Assembly (NCBI GenBank): GCA_902599955.1
Contig: CACKHK010000001.1
Span: 1-64,000, forward strand
Direction: 5' to 3'
Source of the DNA: an uncultured Pelagibacteraceae bacterium
Lineage (GTDB): Bacteria > Pseudomonadota > Alphaproteobacteria > Pelagibacterales > Pelagibacteraceae
Length of the DNA: 64,000 nucleotides
The position numbers and the translations under genes were made by a program. This document shows positions 1 to 8,530 of this stretch, one piece after another; positions within the stretch are counted from its first letter, which is position 1, and every line of letters starts with the position of its first letter. The notes beneath the pieces were generated by a model. It searched no databases, was not told the origin of the DNA, and saw nothing but the letters and a program-made list of their open reading frames with translations.

Positions 1-326
1 ATTGATCTTAATAAACTTAAATATCTTGCACCATTTAACCCCATGGACATCCTCATCATTACAGGAAAAGGCAATCCATGTTTTTGAGATGGATGACCAA
101 TTAAGGAAATGAATAAATAAACAAGAATTGATGCAGCTATTGAACAAGTAAAGACTAAATAAGAATTTAAATTATATAGTAAATACAGAGAAGCTATAAG
201 AGCAAATCCAGCAATAGTTTGAATGCTGTTAGCCCAAAAACAGAACAAATCAGCTGAAGTCCATGTTTTGTTATTTGGATTAACTGTAGCTAATTCAAAA
301 TTTTTTAATTCTATATTTTGACTCAT
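1..326 (-). CDS. NCS1-family nucleobase/allantoin-type permease, N-terminal part (runs off window start)
   Basis: Minus-strand reading from ATG at 326 gives MSQNIELKNFELATVNPNNKTWTSADLFCFWANSIQTIAGF...GHPSQKHGLPFPVMMRMSMGLNGARYLSLLRS; the 'G.PSQK.GLPFPV..R.S.G..GA' block is typical of NCS1 transporters. Confidence 0.8.
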   Translation of the reverse strand, partial: MSQNIELKNFELATVNPNNKTWTSADLFCFWANSIQTIAGFALIASLYLLYNLNSYLVFTCSIAASILVYLFISLIGHPSQKHGLPFPVMMRMSMGLNGARYLSLLRS

Positions 327-354
327 ATTAAAGATTCTAAACTAATATTTTTAT

Positions 355-1290
355 ATGTCTATAAAAGTGATAACTGTAGCTTATTATTTTATGATTTTTA
401 TAAAAAGAAATGTTGGATACATTTCGATGTTCATTGCTGTTATAGGTTTTGGCTCTGGACCTCCATTTGTAAAATTGGCATTGCAAGAGTTTTACGTAAT
501 GGACTTGATGGCTGTAAGATTTTCTTTGGCATTTGTCTTAATGTTAATATTCGCTCTTTTAATGAGAGTAGATTTATCAATAAAAAAAATTGGATTAACT
601 CCATTTTTAATGGGTCTTCTAAATCCATTTTTGGTAACTCTCAGTTTTCATATAGGACTGTTGCTAACCTCACCAGTAAGCGGAGTTGCTTTGATCAGCA
701 CACTTCCTATTTGGCAACCTTTTGTAGCAAGAGTATTTTTGAAAGAAAAAATTGAGATCAAGGTAATAATTGGTGCATTCATTACAATTATTGGAACTTT
801 AATTTTATTATCAACTCAAAAGAAAATTGGTGGCGGAAATTATTTAGGGGACTTTATAATATTTTTAGGAATGATGTGTGTTTCTATTAACGAAGTTCTT
901 GGAAGACGTTTTATGCAAACTAAAGTAAATCAATTAGGTGTTAATACTTTTCAATACATGATTGGAGCAATCTTATCTATTCTAATACTTTTTATAGTAT
1001 GGCCTGATAGTAGTTTCACATATAATAATTACTTAAATTTTAGTCCTCCAGTTCTTGCAGCAATAACATTATCTTTTATAACTTTTGGGGCTTATTTATT
1101 CTATAACTTTGCTTTAAGAAGAGCACCTATCGGTAGAATTAGTTTGATGTATCCATTAACAGGTCCTATTGGTGCTACAATGTCATGGATAGTTTTGGGA
1201 TCAACAATATCCATTAATATATTTATATCGTTAATTATTATTTTAGTAGGAACTATTATTCCCCAAATTAATAAAAAAGCTAAGGACTAG
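355..1290 (+). CDS. EamA/DMT-family transporter
   Basis: 311-aa hydrophobic ORF with two EamA-like repeats; true start may be an internal ATG. Confidence 0.8.
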   Translation: MSIKVITVAYYFMIFIKRNVGYISMFIAVIGFGSGPPFVKLALQEFYVMDLMAVRFSLAFVLMLIFALLMRVDLSIKKIGLTPFLMGLLNPFLVTLSFHIGLLLTSPVSGVALISTLPIWQPFVARVFLKEKIEIKVIIGAFITIIGTLILLSTQKKIGGGNYLGDFIIFLGMMCVSINEVLGRRFMQTKVNQLGVNTFQYMIGAILSILILFIVWPDSSFTYNNYLNFSPPVLAAITLSFITFGAYLFYNFALRRAPIGRISLMYPLTGPIGATMSWIVLGSTISINIFISLIIILVGTIIPQINKKAKD

Positions 1291-2620
1291 GATACATTAT
1301 GCTTGGCAACCATAATGCTATTTGGGGAAATATAATAATTAATATTAAGCCAATTAATTGAATAACCATAAATTGCATCATACCTAAATATATATCTTTT
1401 AAATCCCATTGAGGGACCACACCTTTTAAGAAGTAAGCTGATAGAGCCACAGGTGGAGAAAGCCAGGCGGTTTGTAAATTGACTGCTACAAGAATAGCAA
1501 ACCAAGTTAAGTTAAAACCTAATTCCAAAATTAAAGGTAAAACTATTGGTAAAACTATTAATACTATTGGAACCCATTCTAAAGGCCAACCTAGTAAAAA
1601 TATTGCAGCCATTATAATTGCTAAGATCACATATTTATTTACATCAAGATTTAATAAGAAGTCTGTTAATAGAGATGGAGTTCCTAATTTTGAAAATACC
1701 GCACCAAAAAAATTTGAGGCTGCAACTAAAAACATAATTAATGCAGTTATCTCTAAAGTTTTTAATAGAGCTTCTTTAAGACCATGGTAGGTAAGTTTTT
1801 TATATGCTAATGCTAAAAGTATTGCTCCAAAAGCTCCCATGCCAGCACCTTCAGTTGGAGTTGCAAGACCAAATAAAATACTTCCTAAGGCAAAGAAAAC
1901 TAAACCAGCAGGAGGAATTAAACCCATTAAAAACTCATACCAAACTTTAGCCATATTTTTTGGTCGTTCTGAAGCTGGTAATACAGGGCCAAGTTTAGGA
2001 TTTAAAAAACATCTTAACGTTGTGTAAGCGGCATACAAAAATGCTAAAAGAATTCCTGGGATAATTGCTGCTGCGAATAAATCTGTAACTGGTATTTCTA
2101 ATACAGGACCCATAACAACTAACATAATGCTTGGAGGAATTAAAATTCCTAAAGTACCCCCAGCACAAATTAGACCTGCAGAAAGTCTAGTATCATACCC
2201 AGTCCTGATCATAGTTTTTCCAGCCATAATTCCTAAAATTGTGACTGAAGCTCCAACAATTCCAGTTGCTGCCGCAAAGATAGTTGAAACAAACATAACA
2301 GCATAAAACAATGCTCCTCTAGTTTTCGATAGCATTAGTTGTACCGCGTTAAACAATCTTTCCATTAATCCAGCTTGCTCCATCAAAATTCCCATAAATA
2401 TAAAGAGTGGAACGGCGGCCAGGGTATTCTCGGTCATTATCATATTGAATTGCAAGGTCATTAAATAGAAAACTAACTTTCCAAATCCCCAATAACCAAA
2501 AACAAGACCTAAAAAAATTAACGTAAATGAAATAGGAAACCCAACAAAAATTGCAAACAACATGCAACCAATCATTATTGCGCCGATTATTTCTGGTGAA
2601 AAGAATTCCATTAGGGCCAT
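1280..2620 (-). CDS. dctM: TRAP transporter large permease (DctM type)
   Basis: 446 aa; motifs 'LAAVPLFIFMGILMEQAG', 'GILIPPSIMLVVMGP', 'ATPTEGAGMGAFGA' typical of DctM. Confidence 0.92.
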   Translation of the reverse strand: MALMEFFSPEIIGAIMIGCMLFAIFVGFPISFTLIFLGLVFGYWGFGKLVFYLMTLQFNMIMTENTLAAVPLFIFMGILMEQAGLMERLFNAVQLMLSKTRGALFYAVMFVSTIFAAATGIVGASVTILGIMAGKTMIRTGYDTRLSAGLICAGGTLGILIPPSIMLVVMGPVLEIPVTDLFAAAIIPGILLAFLYAAYTTLRCFLNPKLGPVLPASERPKNMAKVWYEFLMGLIPPAGLVFFALGSILFGLATPTEGAGMGAFGAILLALAYKKLTYHGLKEALLKTLEITALIMFLVAASNFFGAVFSKLGTPSLLTDFLLNLDVNKYVILAIIMAAIFLLGWPLEWVPIVLIVLPIVLPLILELGFNLTWFAILVAVNLQTAWLSPPVALSAYFLKGVVPQWDLKDIYLGMMQFMVIQLIGLILIIIFPQIALWLPSIMYPSP

Positions 2621-3267
2621 CTTCCTTTCACAAAAGCATAATATGTTTTAAGTATTTCAGAAAAACCTTGAACTAAAAGTAGAAAGGCTCCAATTGGCAT
2701 ACAACTTTTTAGTGGCCACATAATTGGCATCCACGTGGTATCCATCGCTCTTTGAATTCTTACTTTTCCACCTAAACATTCTTCAAGATTTGATCTTCCA
2801 CAAATTGATGTGTAAGCATAATCAAAACTTACATAAAAAAATACTAAGAAACCTGGTATAAAAAATAAAAGATATAAAAATAAATCTACTCTAGCTTGAT
2901 TTTTAACTGTCCAATTTCTATAGAGAAAGTCAGCTCTTATATGGATACCTTTTGATAACGTATATGCTGCACCAAGCATGAACAAAGCTCCTGCTAACAT
3001 TCTGCTAATATCAAAAGACCAAAGTGTAGGTCTATTAAAAAAATGTCTTCCAATTACTTCATGTATCATTGCATAAATAAGTGGAATTGTGATCCACATT
3101 ATTATTTTGCCTGATAAAAGCATTTTTGAGTCAATAAATTCGATTGTTTTTGCCATCCAAGGAATCATGTCCTCAGGCATTTTTGTACTTGTTCTTCTTT
3201 CAGCAATTAATTCGTCAGTGATATCTAAATTTTCTTTAACTTTAGGTTCTGAATCTTTATCAACCAT
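2611..3267 (-). CDS. dctQ: TRAP transporter small permease (DctQ type)
   Basis: 218 aa, 4 TM pattern, overlaps dctM start; 'HIRADFLYRNW' motif. Confidence 0.85.
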   Translation of the reverse strand: MVDKDSEPKVKENLDITDELIAERRTSTKMPEDMIPWMAKTIEFIDSKMLLSGKIIMWITIPLIYAMIHEVIGRHFFNRPTLWSFDISRMLAGALFMLGAAYTLSKGIHIRADFLYRNWTVKNQARVDLFLYLLFFIPGFLVFFYVSFDYAYTSICGRSNLEECLGGKVRIQRAMDTTWMPIMWPLKSCMPIGAFLLLVQGFSEILKTYYAFVKGRWP

Positions 3268-3299
3268 TGAACAAGTATATTATTTTAATTAAATTATTT

Positions 3300-3332
3300 A
3301 AAAAACGGGGATTAGTAAAATCCCCGTTTTTT
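3300..3332 (-). terminator. Intrinsic terminator between dctP-type and dctQ-type genes
   Basis: AAAAAACGGGGATT-AGTAA-AATCCCCGTTTTTT: 14-bp perfect stem, 5-nt loop, T tract. Confidence 0.85.
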
Positions 3333-3342
3333 ATAAAGTTAC

Positions 3343-4431
3343 TTATTGTTGTGCTGCAAATGCAGATCCAATTGATGCATCAGATGTTTCCATTTGTGCA
3401 ATAAAAGGTACTACAACTTTTGCGTGCTCAGTCATGTGCTCGTAAACTTGTTTAAAGAAAGCATTCTCTGCTGCATTCTTTTTAAGAGTAGCTTGAGCAG
3501 CGTTCATGTACTCTGTGAAATAATCAGCTGGTGTATCCCATAGTTTTACACCATGATTTTGAGTAAGATCAATTAACGCTTTTCCATTTTCTACAGCTCT
3601 GTTTGTAATATTTCTTGTGATCATAGCTTCAGATGCAACTTCCATTGCATATTTTTGATGATCAGTTAAAGAATTATAAACATCACCATTTATGTAAATA
3701 TCTCCATTTACAACATTTTGGTGAAGACCTTGTAGATAGTAGTTTTTAAGAACTTTTTGGAAACCAAATACTGAGTCTGGTTTTGGACAACACCACTCTG
3801 CAGCATCAATTGTTCCTTTTTCAAGTGCTGGTAAAATATCACCACCTGATAAAGATACTGATGCAATTCCGATATCTTTGTATGTTTGTCCTGGAATTCC
3901 TGGAGGAGTTCTGAACCTGTATTTTCTGAAATCATCCATGTTCTTAATTGGCTCTTTAAACCAACCTAATGCTTCAGGTCCTGATGATGCCATCACGAAA
4001 CCTTTAACATTCATTCCCATTTCGCTCCATAATTGGTCGTATAATTCTTTACCACCATTATCGAAATACCATGCTAACCAAGATTTAGTACTTAAACCAA
4101 TTCCTCCACCAGCAACTGGCGATCCAAATAACATCGCAGCTGGGTGATAGTTTGACCAGTAGTGAGTCCATGCTGCACCACCATCTACTAGACCTTTGTC
4201 AACAGCTTCTAGTGTTTCTTTCATACCAACAACTTCACCTTTTGAAAGAAGCTCAAATTTTAACTCTCCACGAGTTAATTTTGTTACTCTGTCAGTCCAC
4301 ATTTTTACGATTTGTCCATCGTATGATGTTTTAGGAAAAGTAAGTTGGATTTTTAATGTTTTAGCAGAAGCAGATCCAATTACTGAAACTGCAAATACTA
4401 AAGCTAAAATCATTGAAGTGATTTTTTTCAT
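3343..4431 (-). CDS. dctP: TRAP transporter substrate-binding protein (DctP type)
   Basis: 362 aa with signal peptide (MKKITSMILALVFAVSVIGSASA); 'FRTPPGIPGQTYKDIGIASVSLSGGDILPALEKGTIDAAEW' typical of DctP family. Confidence 0.9.
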   Translation of the reverse strand: MKKITSMILALVFAVSVIGSASAKTLKIQLTFPKTSYDGQIVKMWTDRVTKLTRGELKFELLSKGEVVGMKETLEAVDKGLVDGGAAWTHYWSNYHPAAMLFGSPVAGGGIGLSTKSWLAWYFDNGGKELYDQLWSEMGMNVKGFVMASSGPEALGWFKEPIKNMDDFRKYRFRTPPGIPGQTYKDIGIASVSLSGGDILPALEKGTIDAAEWCCPKPDSVFGFQKVLKNYYLQGLHQNVVNGDIYINGDVYNSLTDHQKYAMEVASEAMITRNITNRAVENGKALIDLTQNHGVKLWDTPADYFTEYMNAAQATLKKNAAENAFFKQVYEHMTEHAKVVVPFIAQMETSDASIGSAFAAQQ

Positions 4432-4548
4432 TATATATCCCTCTCTTTTTATTTTTATTAAGACTTAATAATGAAGGGAGTAAAACTCATTGAGATAAAA
4501 ATGTAAAACGATAAATTGTTGCATTTACAACCTGAAGTTTAATAGTAA

Positions 4549-5475
4549 CTATTTCTTACCCTTAGGATCAAAGGGATAATCCCAAGCATCTCCACCAATT
4601 TTTTTTGATATACCTGAATAATCTGTTTCGCTATCACCACCCTCACAAAATTCATTAAATATATCTAAGGCATGTTTTCCTAGAGGTGTTGACGCATTTA
4701 CAGATTTTGCAGCATCATTAGCTAACTTTAAATCTTTAGTCATCATGGCCGCAGAAAAGCCTGGTCTATATTTGTTATTAGAGGGAACGCCATCTGTTAA
4801 ATTTGGCAGCGGTGTATAAGTTGATAAAGCCCAATTATTTCCAGAAGCATTTTTCATAATTTCATGAACTTTTTTTAAATCCATCTTTAGTCTTTTTGCC
4901 AACATTAGTGCCTCTGATGCTGCTATCATTGAAATTCCTAAAGACATATTGTTACAAATTTTTACTCCAACTCCACTTCCCTGTGGTCCAGCATGTAAAA
5001 TTTTTTGCCCCATAATATCCATTAATGGTTTAGCTAAATTTACAGCTTCATCATCTCCACCAACTAAAAAATTTAATTTACCTACTCTTGCTCCCATAAC
5101 ACCTCCTGTAACGGGCGCATCAATCATTTTAATTCCTCTATTTTTTGCTTCCTTGCCTAGTAATAAAGAAGTTTCAATATCAATTGTTGAACAGTCAATT
5201 ATGAGAGCATCCTTTGAAATTTTATCAATAATACCTTTGTCTCCTAAAAAAAGAGATTTTACATGTTTGCCTTCAGGTAACATTGAGATTACAAAATTTG
5301 CACCCTCAAGGACCTCATCTAATGTATCAACCACATCTAAATTCGCATCTTTGGCTTTTTTTGTCATTTCTGGTGAAACATCGTAGACTTTAACTTTTTT
5401 ACCAGCCTTAACTAGTTGATCTGCCATTGGGTTACCCATGTTTCCAACACCAATAAAAGCTATTTGATCTGTCAT
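4549..5475 (-). CDS. NAD(P)-dependent oxidoreductase, 3-hydroxyisobutyrate dehydrogenase family
   Basis: N-term IAFIGVGNMGNPMADQLVKAG; 'DAPVTGGVMGARVGKLNFLVGG' signature. Confidence 0.9.
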   Translation of the reverse strand: MTDQIAFIGVGNMGNPMADQLVKAGKKVKVYDVSPEMTKKAKDANLDVVDTLDEVLEGANFVISMLPEGKHVKSLFLGDKGIIDKISKDALIIDCSTIDIETSLLLGKEAKNRGIKMIDAPVTGGVMGARVGKLNFLVGGDDEAVNLAKPLMDIMGQKILHAGPQGSGVGVKICNNMSLGISMIAASEALMLAKRLKMDLKKVHEIMKNASGNNWALSTYTPLPNLTDGVPSNNKYRPGFSAAMMTKDLKLANDAAKSVNASTPLGKHALDIFNEFCEGGDSETDYSGISKKIGGDAWDYPFDPKGKK

Positions 5476-5477
5476 AT

Positions 5478-6995
5478 TTAAATATCTATATTTGATTTTC
5501 CTCTATTAATCAAAACCGTTTTACTTTGAGTAAAATGATTTATCATACTATCAAAGGCGTACTCTTTTCCTAGCCCACTCATTTTTAAACCACCATATGA
5601 AACATTTGCTCTAGGCGCTACACATTGATTTACTTGGACAAAACCTGCTTCAATTTCTTCAACAAACTGTAAAGCTCTAGATAAATTTTGTGTCCACAAT
5701 ACTGCTGATAATCCAAACGGTGTGTTATTTGCGCTGTTCATTACTTCATCAAATGTTTTAAATGGTATAGCACAAGCAACAGGACCAAATATTTCTTCTT
5801 GACAAACTGGAGAGCTTACTGGAACACCTGACATCAATGTAGGTTCATAAAAGAATCCGTTTTTATAATCACCACCTGTTGATTGATTGCCACCGTGTAC
5901 AACTTTGGTTGTAGAGTTTTTTTTTGCAATATTCATATAATGTAAAGTTCGTTTAAGCTGTTCTTCAGAAATAATTGCTCCAATATCAGAACTTTCATCT
6001 AGAGCATTTCCCATTTTTAATTTACTTAATTTTTCAACAACTCCATTTAGTACTTTGTCATAAATTTTTTCCTGAATATAAACTCTTGATCCAGCAGTAC
6101 ATGCTTGTCCTTGTCGAGTATATCTCATTCCATCAATAACCCCTTGAATTGCAATATCTAAATCTGCATCACTCATTATTATATTTGGATTTTTTCCTCC
6201 AAGTTCTAGAGTAACTGGGCACAATTTAGGGGCAGCTTTTTGTGCTATAATCTTTCCAACAGCAAAAGATCCTGTAAACGTTACTTTTCTGACTTTTTCA
6301 TGAGTTACCAAAGGTTCACCACACTCTTCTCCATAACCTGAGATTACATTTAAAACACCCGGAGGAAGTTCTTGTTGAAATATCTCTGATAATAAAAGTG
6401 CGCAAAATGGAGCTTGTTCAGCAGTTTTTAAAACAACACTGTTTCCTGCTACAATAGCTGGAGCGATTTTTGCAACTGTTAAAAATAATGGTGCATTCCA
6501 AGGGACGATTGCACAAACAACCCCTATTGGATCTCTGGTAGTATAATGAATACTGTTTGGAATATTGGTAGGATAATTTTCTCCTTTTAGCTCTCCAGAT
6601 AAACCTGCAAACATATTTGTAAGTTCAATGGAAGCAGCCGTTTCTGGTATAGCCTGTGTTCTTAAAGCATTACCTGTATCTAATGATAATAAAGTTTCAA
6701 TTTCAGACTTTCTTTCCTCTAATCTTTTTGCACCAGCAGCAACCATTTTTCCTCTTTCTCTTGCTGGTATTTTTTTCCATTTTTGAAAAGCTTTGTATGC
6801 TGACTCAACTGCAATATTTACATCATTTTTATCACACTGAGGAGCAGATCCAATATTGTCACCTGTGCTTGGATTTAATACCGGTATCTTATTATTTGTT
6901 TGAGCAGATATTAATTTGCCATCAATTAAAATTTTATCCGTTAATCTTTTTGCGTTATTAAGTGCCTGTTCAAGATTTTTTTCAAAGTTACTCAT
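5478..6995 (-). CDS. Aldehyde dehydrogenase family protein
   Basis: 505 aa; 'VTLELGGKNPNIIMSDADL', catalytic Cys in 'GQACTAGSRVYIQ'. Confidence 0.95.
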   Translation of the reverse strand: MSNFEKNLEQALNNAKRLTDKILIDGKLISAQTNNKIPVLNPSTGDNIGSAPQCDKNDVNIAVESAYKAFQKWKKIPARERGKMVAAGAKRLEERKSEIETLLSLDTGNALRTQAIPETAASIELTNMFAGLSGELKGENYPTNIPNSIHYTTRDPIGVVCAIVPWNAPLFLTVAKIAPAIVAGNSVVLKTAEQAPFCALLLSEIFQQELPPGVLNVISGYGEECGEPLVTHEKVRKVTFTGSFAVGKIIAQKAAPKLCPVTLELGGKNPNIIMSDADLDIAIQGVIDGMRYTRQGQACTAGSRVYIQEKIYDKVLNGVVEKLSKLKMGNALDESSDIGAIISEEQLKRTLHYMNIAKKNSTTKVVHGGNQSTGGDYKNGFFYEPTLMSGVPVSSPVCQEEIFGPVACAIPFKTFDEVMNSANNTPFGLSAVLWTQNLSRALQFVEEIEAGFVQVNQCVAPRANVSYGGLKMSGLGKEYAFDSMINHFTQSKTVLINRGKSNIDI

Positions 6996-7767
6996 TATCT
7001 AATTCTCCTCTTCTAACTTTAGAAGAGAGCCATCCGCCATCTATTTTTATTTCAGATCCATTTATAAAATCGGATTCATCACTTGATAAAAATACTGCTG
7101 CTCCTACAATATCTTTTGGTTGTCCCCATCTTCCAACAACGGTTTCTTTTCCCCAAGCTTCTCCATGTTTTGGGTCTTCAGCATATTTTTGGTTGAAAGG
7201 TGTTGATATCAATCCAGGACAAATCGTATTTACGTTTATGTTTTTTCCGGTAAGATCAACTGACAATGCTCTCGTTAAGCCGAGTACCCCACTTTTAGCT
7301 GCAACATAACCTACTCTATCAGGTCTGCCCATAAAACTAGCTATAGAACCAAAGTTAATAATTTTTCCCTTACCATTTTTAATCATGTGAGGAATAACTG
7401 CCTGACTTGCAAGAAATGGTGCTGTAAGGTTTACTGAAATCATATCGTCCCAGTCTTGTTTGGTATGATCTAATAATTTTTTTACATGCCTTATGCCTGC
7501 ATTATTTATAAGAATATCAATTTTTCCAAATGTTTGAATGGCTTTTTCTACCATTTCATTAATACTATCTTTTTTTGAAACGTCAGTTTTTACAATTATT
7601 GCTTCACTACCCGTATCTAAAATCTTTTTTTTAGCATTTTCTGAATTTGCAATATCTATTTCTGCTATAACAATCTTAGCTCCCTCTTTTGCAAGGCCTA
7701 AGCAAATTTCTTCACCTATGCCCTTACCTCCGCCTGTAACTATTGCTACTCTATCTTTAAGCTTCAT
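6988..7767 (-). CDS. SDR-family oxidoreductase
   Basis: TGGGKGIGE, NNAG, YxxxK (YVAAK) motifs. Confidence 0.93.
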   Translation of the reverse strand: MKLKDRVAIVTGGGKGIGEEICLGLAKEGAKIVIAEIDIANSENAKKKILDTGSEAIIVKTDVSKKDSINEMVEKAIQTFGKIDILINNAGIRHVKKLLDHTKQDWDDMISVNLTAPFLASQAVIPHMIKNGKGKIINFGSIASFMGRPDRVGYVAAKSGVLGLTRALSVDLTGKNINVNTICPGLISTPFNQKYAEDPKHGEAWGKETVVGRWGQPKDIVGAAVFLSSDESDFINGSEIKIDGGWLSSKVRRGELDNE

Positions 7768-7785
7768 TTTTTAAATGATTTGATG

Positions 7786-8529
7786 TTATTTTAAGAAGGA
7801 AACTAATGCTTTTTCCTCATTAATCCAAGCTTTAATTCCACCCTTTAAAACGTATACATTTTTAAAACCTAAGTCTTCTGCAAAGGCATTACCTAAAATT
7901 GATGCAGTCTCTCCATCATTGCTAACGAAAATAATTTCAATATTTTGTGACTCAGCGCCAGCTAAAGCTCTAACTCTATCCATTAAATAGACATTAAATT
8001 TTCCATTTTTATAAAACGCAGTTTCTTGAAATGATCCTTTAATTACTCCAGTTTTTTTCCATTGATCGTCCGTTCTAATATCTAATACAACTGCATTATT
8101 ATCTAACAAATTTTTTAATTCATCAGATGAAATTAAATTATAATTTGGATCTAAAACATCAATAATCTTAAATTCAAAAATAAGATCTGAATTTGGTGGT
8201 ATTACATCTCCAGCTCCAGAGGAACCATATGCTAATTCTGAAGGAATTTTTATTTTTCTAATTGTACCTTTATTTGTACCAACTATACCCATTTCAAAAC
8301 CAGGTATAACTTCTCTCATTCCTATTTGAACTACCAAAGGTCTATCTTTTCCAACGTTAGTATCAAAAACTTTTCCATCAATAAATGAACCAGTATATTC
8401 AATTTGTACCCAGGAATGATTAATAATTTTTTTTCCTTCACCTGGTTTATCAACTAAAATTTCTATCTCTGCTGAAATTAAATTAGTTGTTAGAAATAAA
8501 TATACTATTAAAAATTTTATAGTTCTCAT
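7786..8529 (-). CDS. FKBP-type peptidyl-prolyl isomerase fused to a rhodanese-like domain, exported
   Basis: Signal-like N-term; FKBP block 'VQIEYTGSFIDGKVFDTN...VIPGFEMGIVGTNKGTIRKIKIPSELAYGSSGAGDVIPPNSDLIFEFKIIDV'; C-terminal rhodanese-like 'NAVVLDIRTDDQWKKTGVIKGS'. Confidence 0.88.
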   Translation of the reverse strand: MRTIKFLIVYLFLTTNLISAEIEILVDKPGEGKKIINHSWVQIEYTGSFIDGKVFDTNVGKDRPLVVQIGMREVIPGFEMGIVGTNKGTIRKIKIPSELAYGSSGAGDVIPPNSDLIFEFKIIDVLDPNYNLISSDELKNLLDNNAVVLDIRTDDQWKKTGVIKGSFQETAFYKNGKFNVYLMDRVRALAGAESQNIEIIFVSNDGETASILGNAFAEDLGFKNVYVLKGGIKAWINEEKALVSFLK

Positions 8530-8530
8530 T

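Noticed and set aside
318-755. 145-aa ORF overlapping the EamA transporter in another frame
   Set aside because: The overlapping frame encodes a clear 10-TM transporter; this frame has Cys/Phe/Ile-rich nonsense-like composition
4949-5386. 145-aa plus-strand ORF opposite the HIBADH-like gene
   Set aside because: Shadow ORF; the opposite strand encodes a clear Rossmann dehydrogenase
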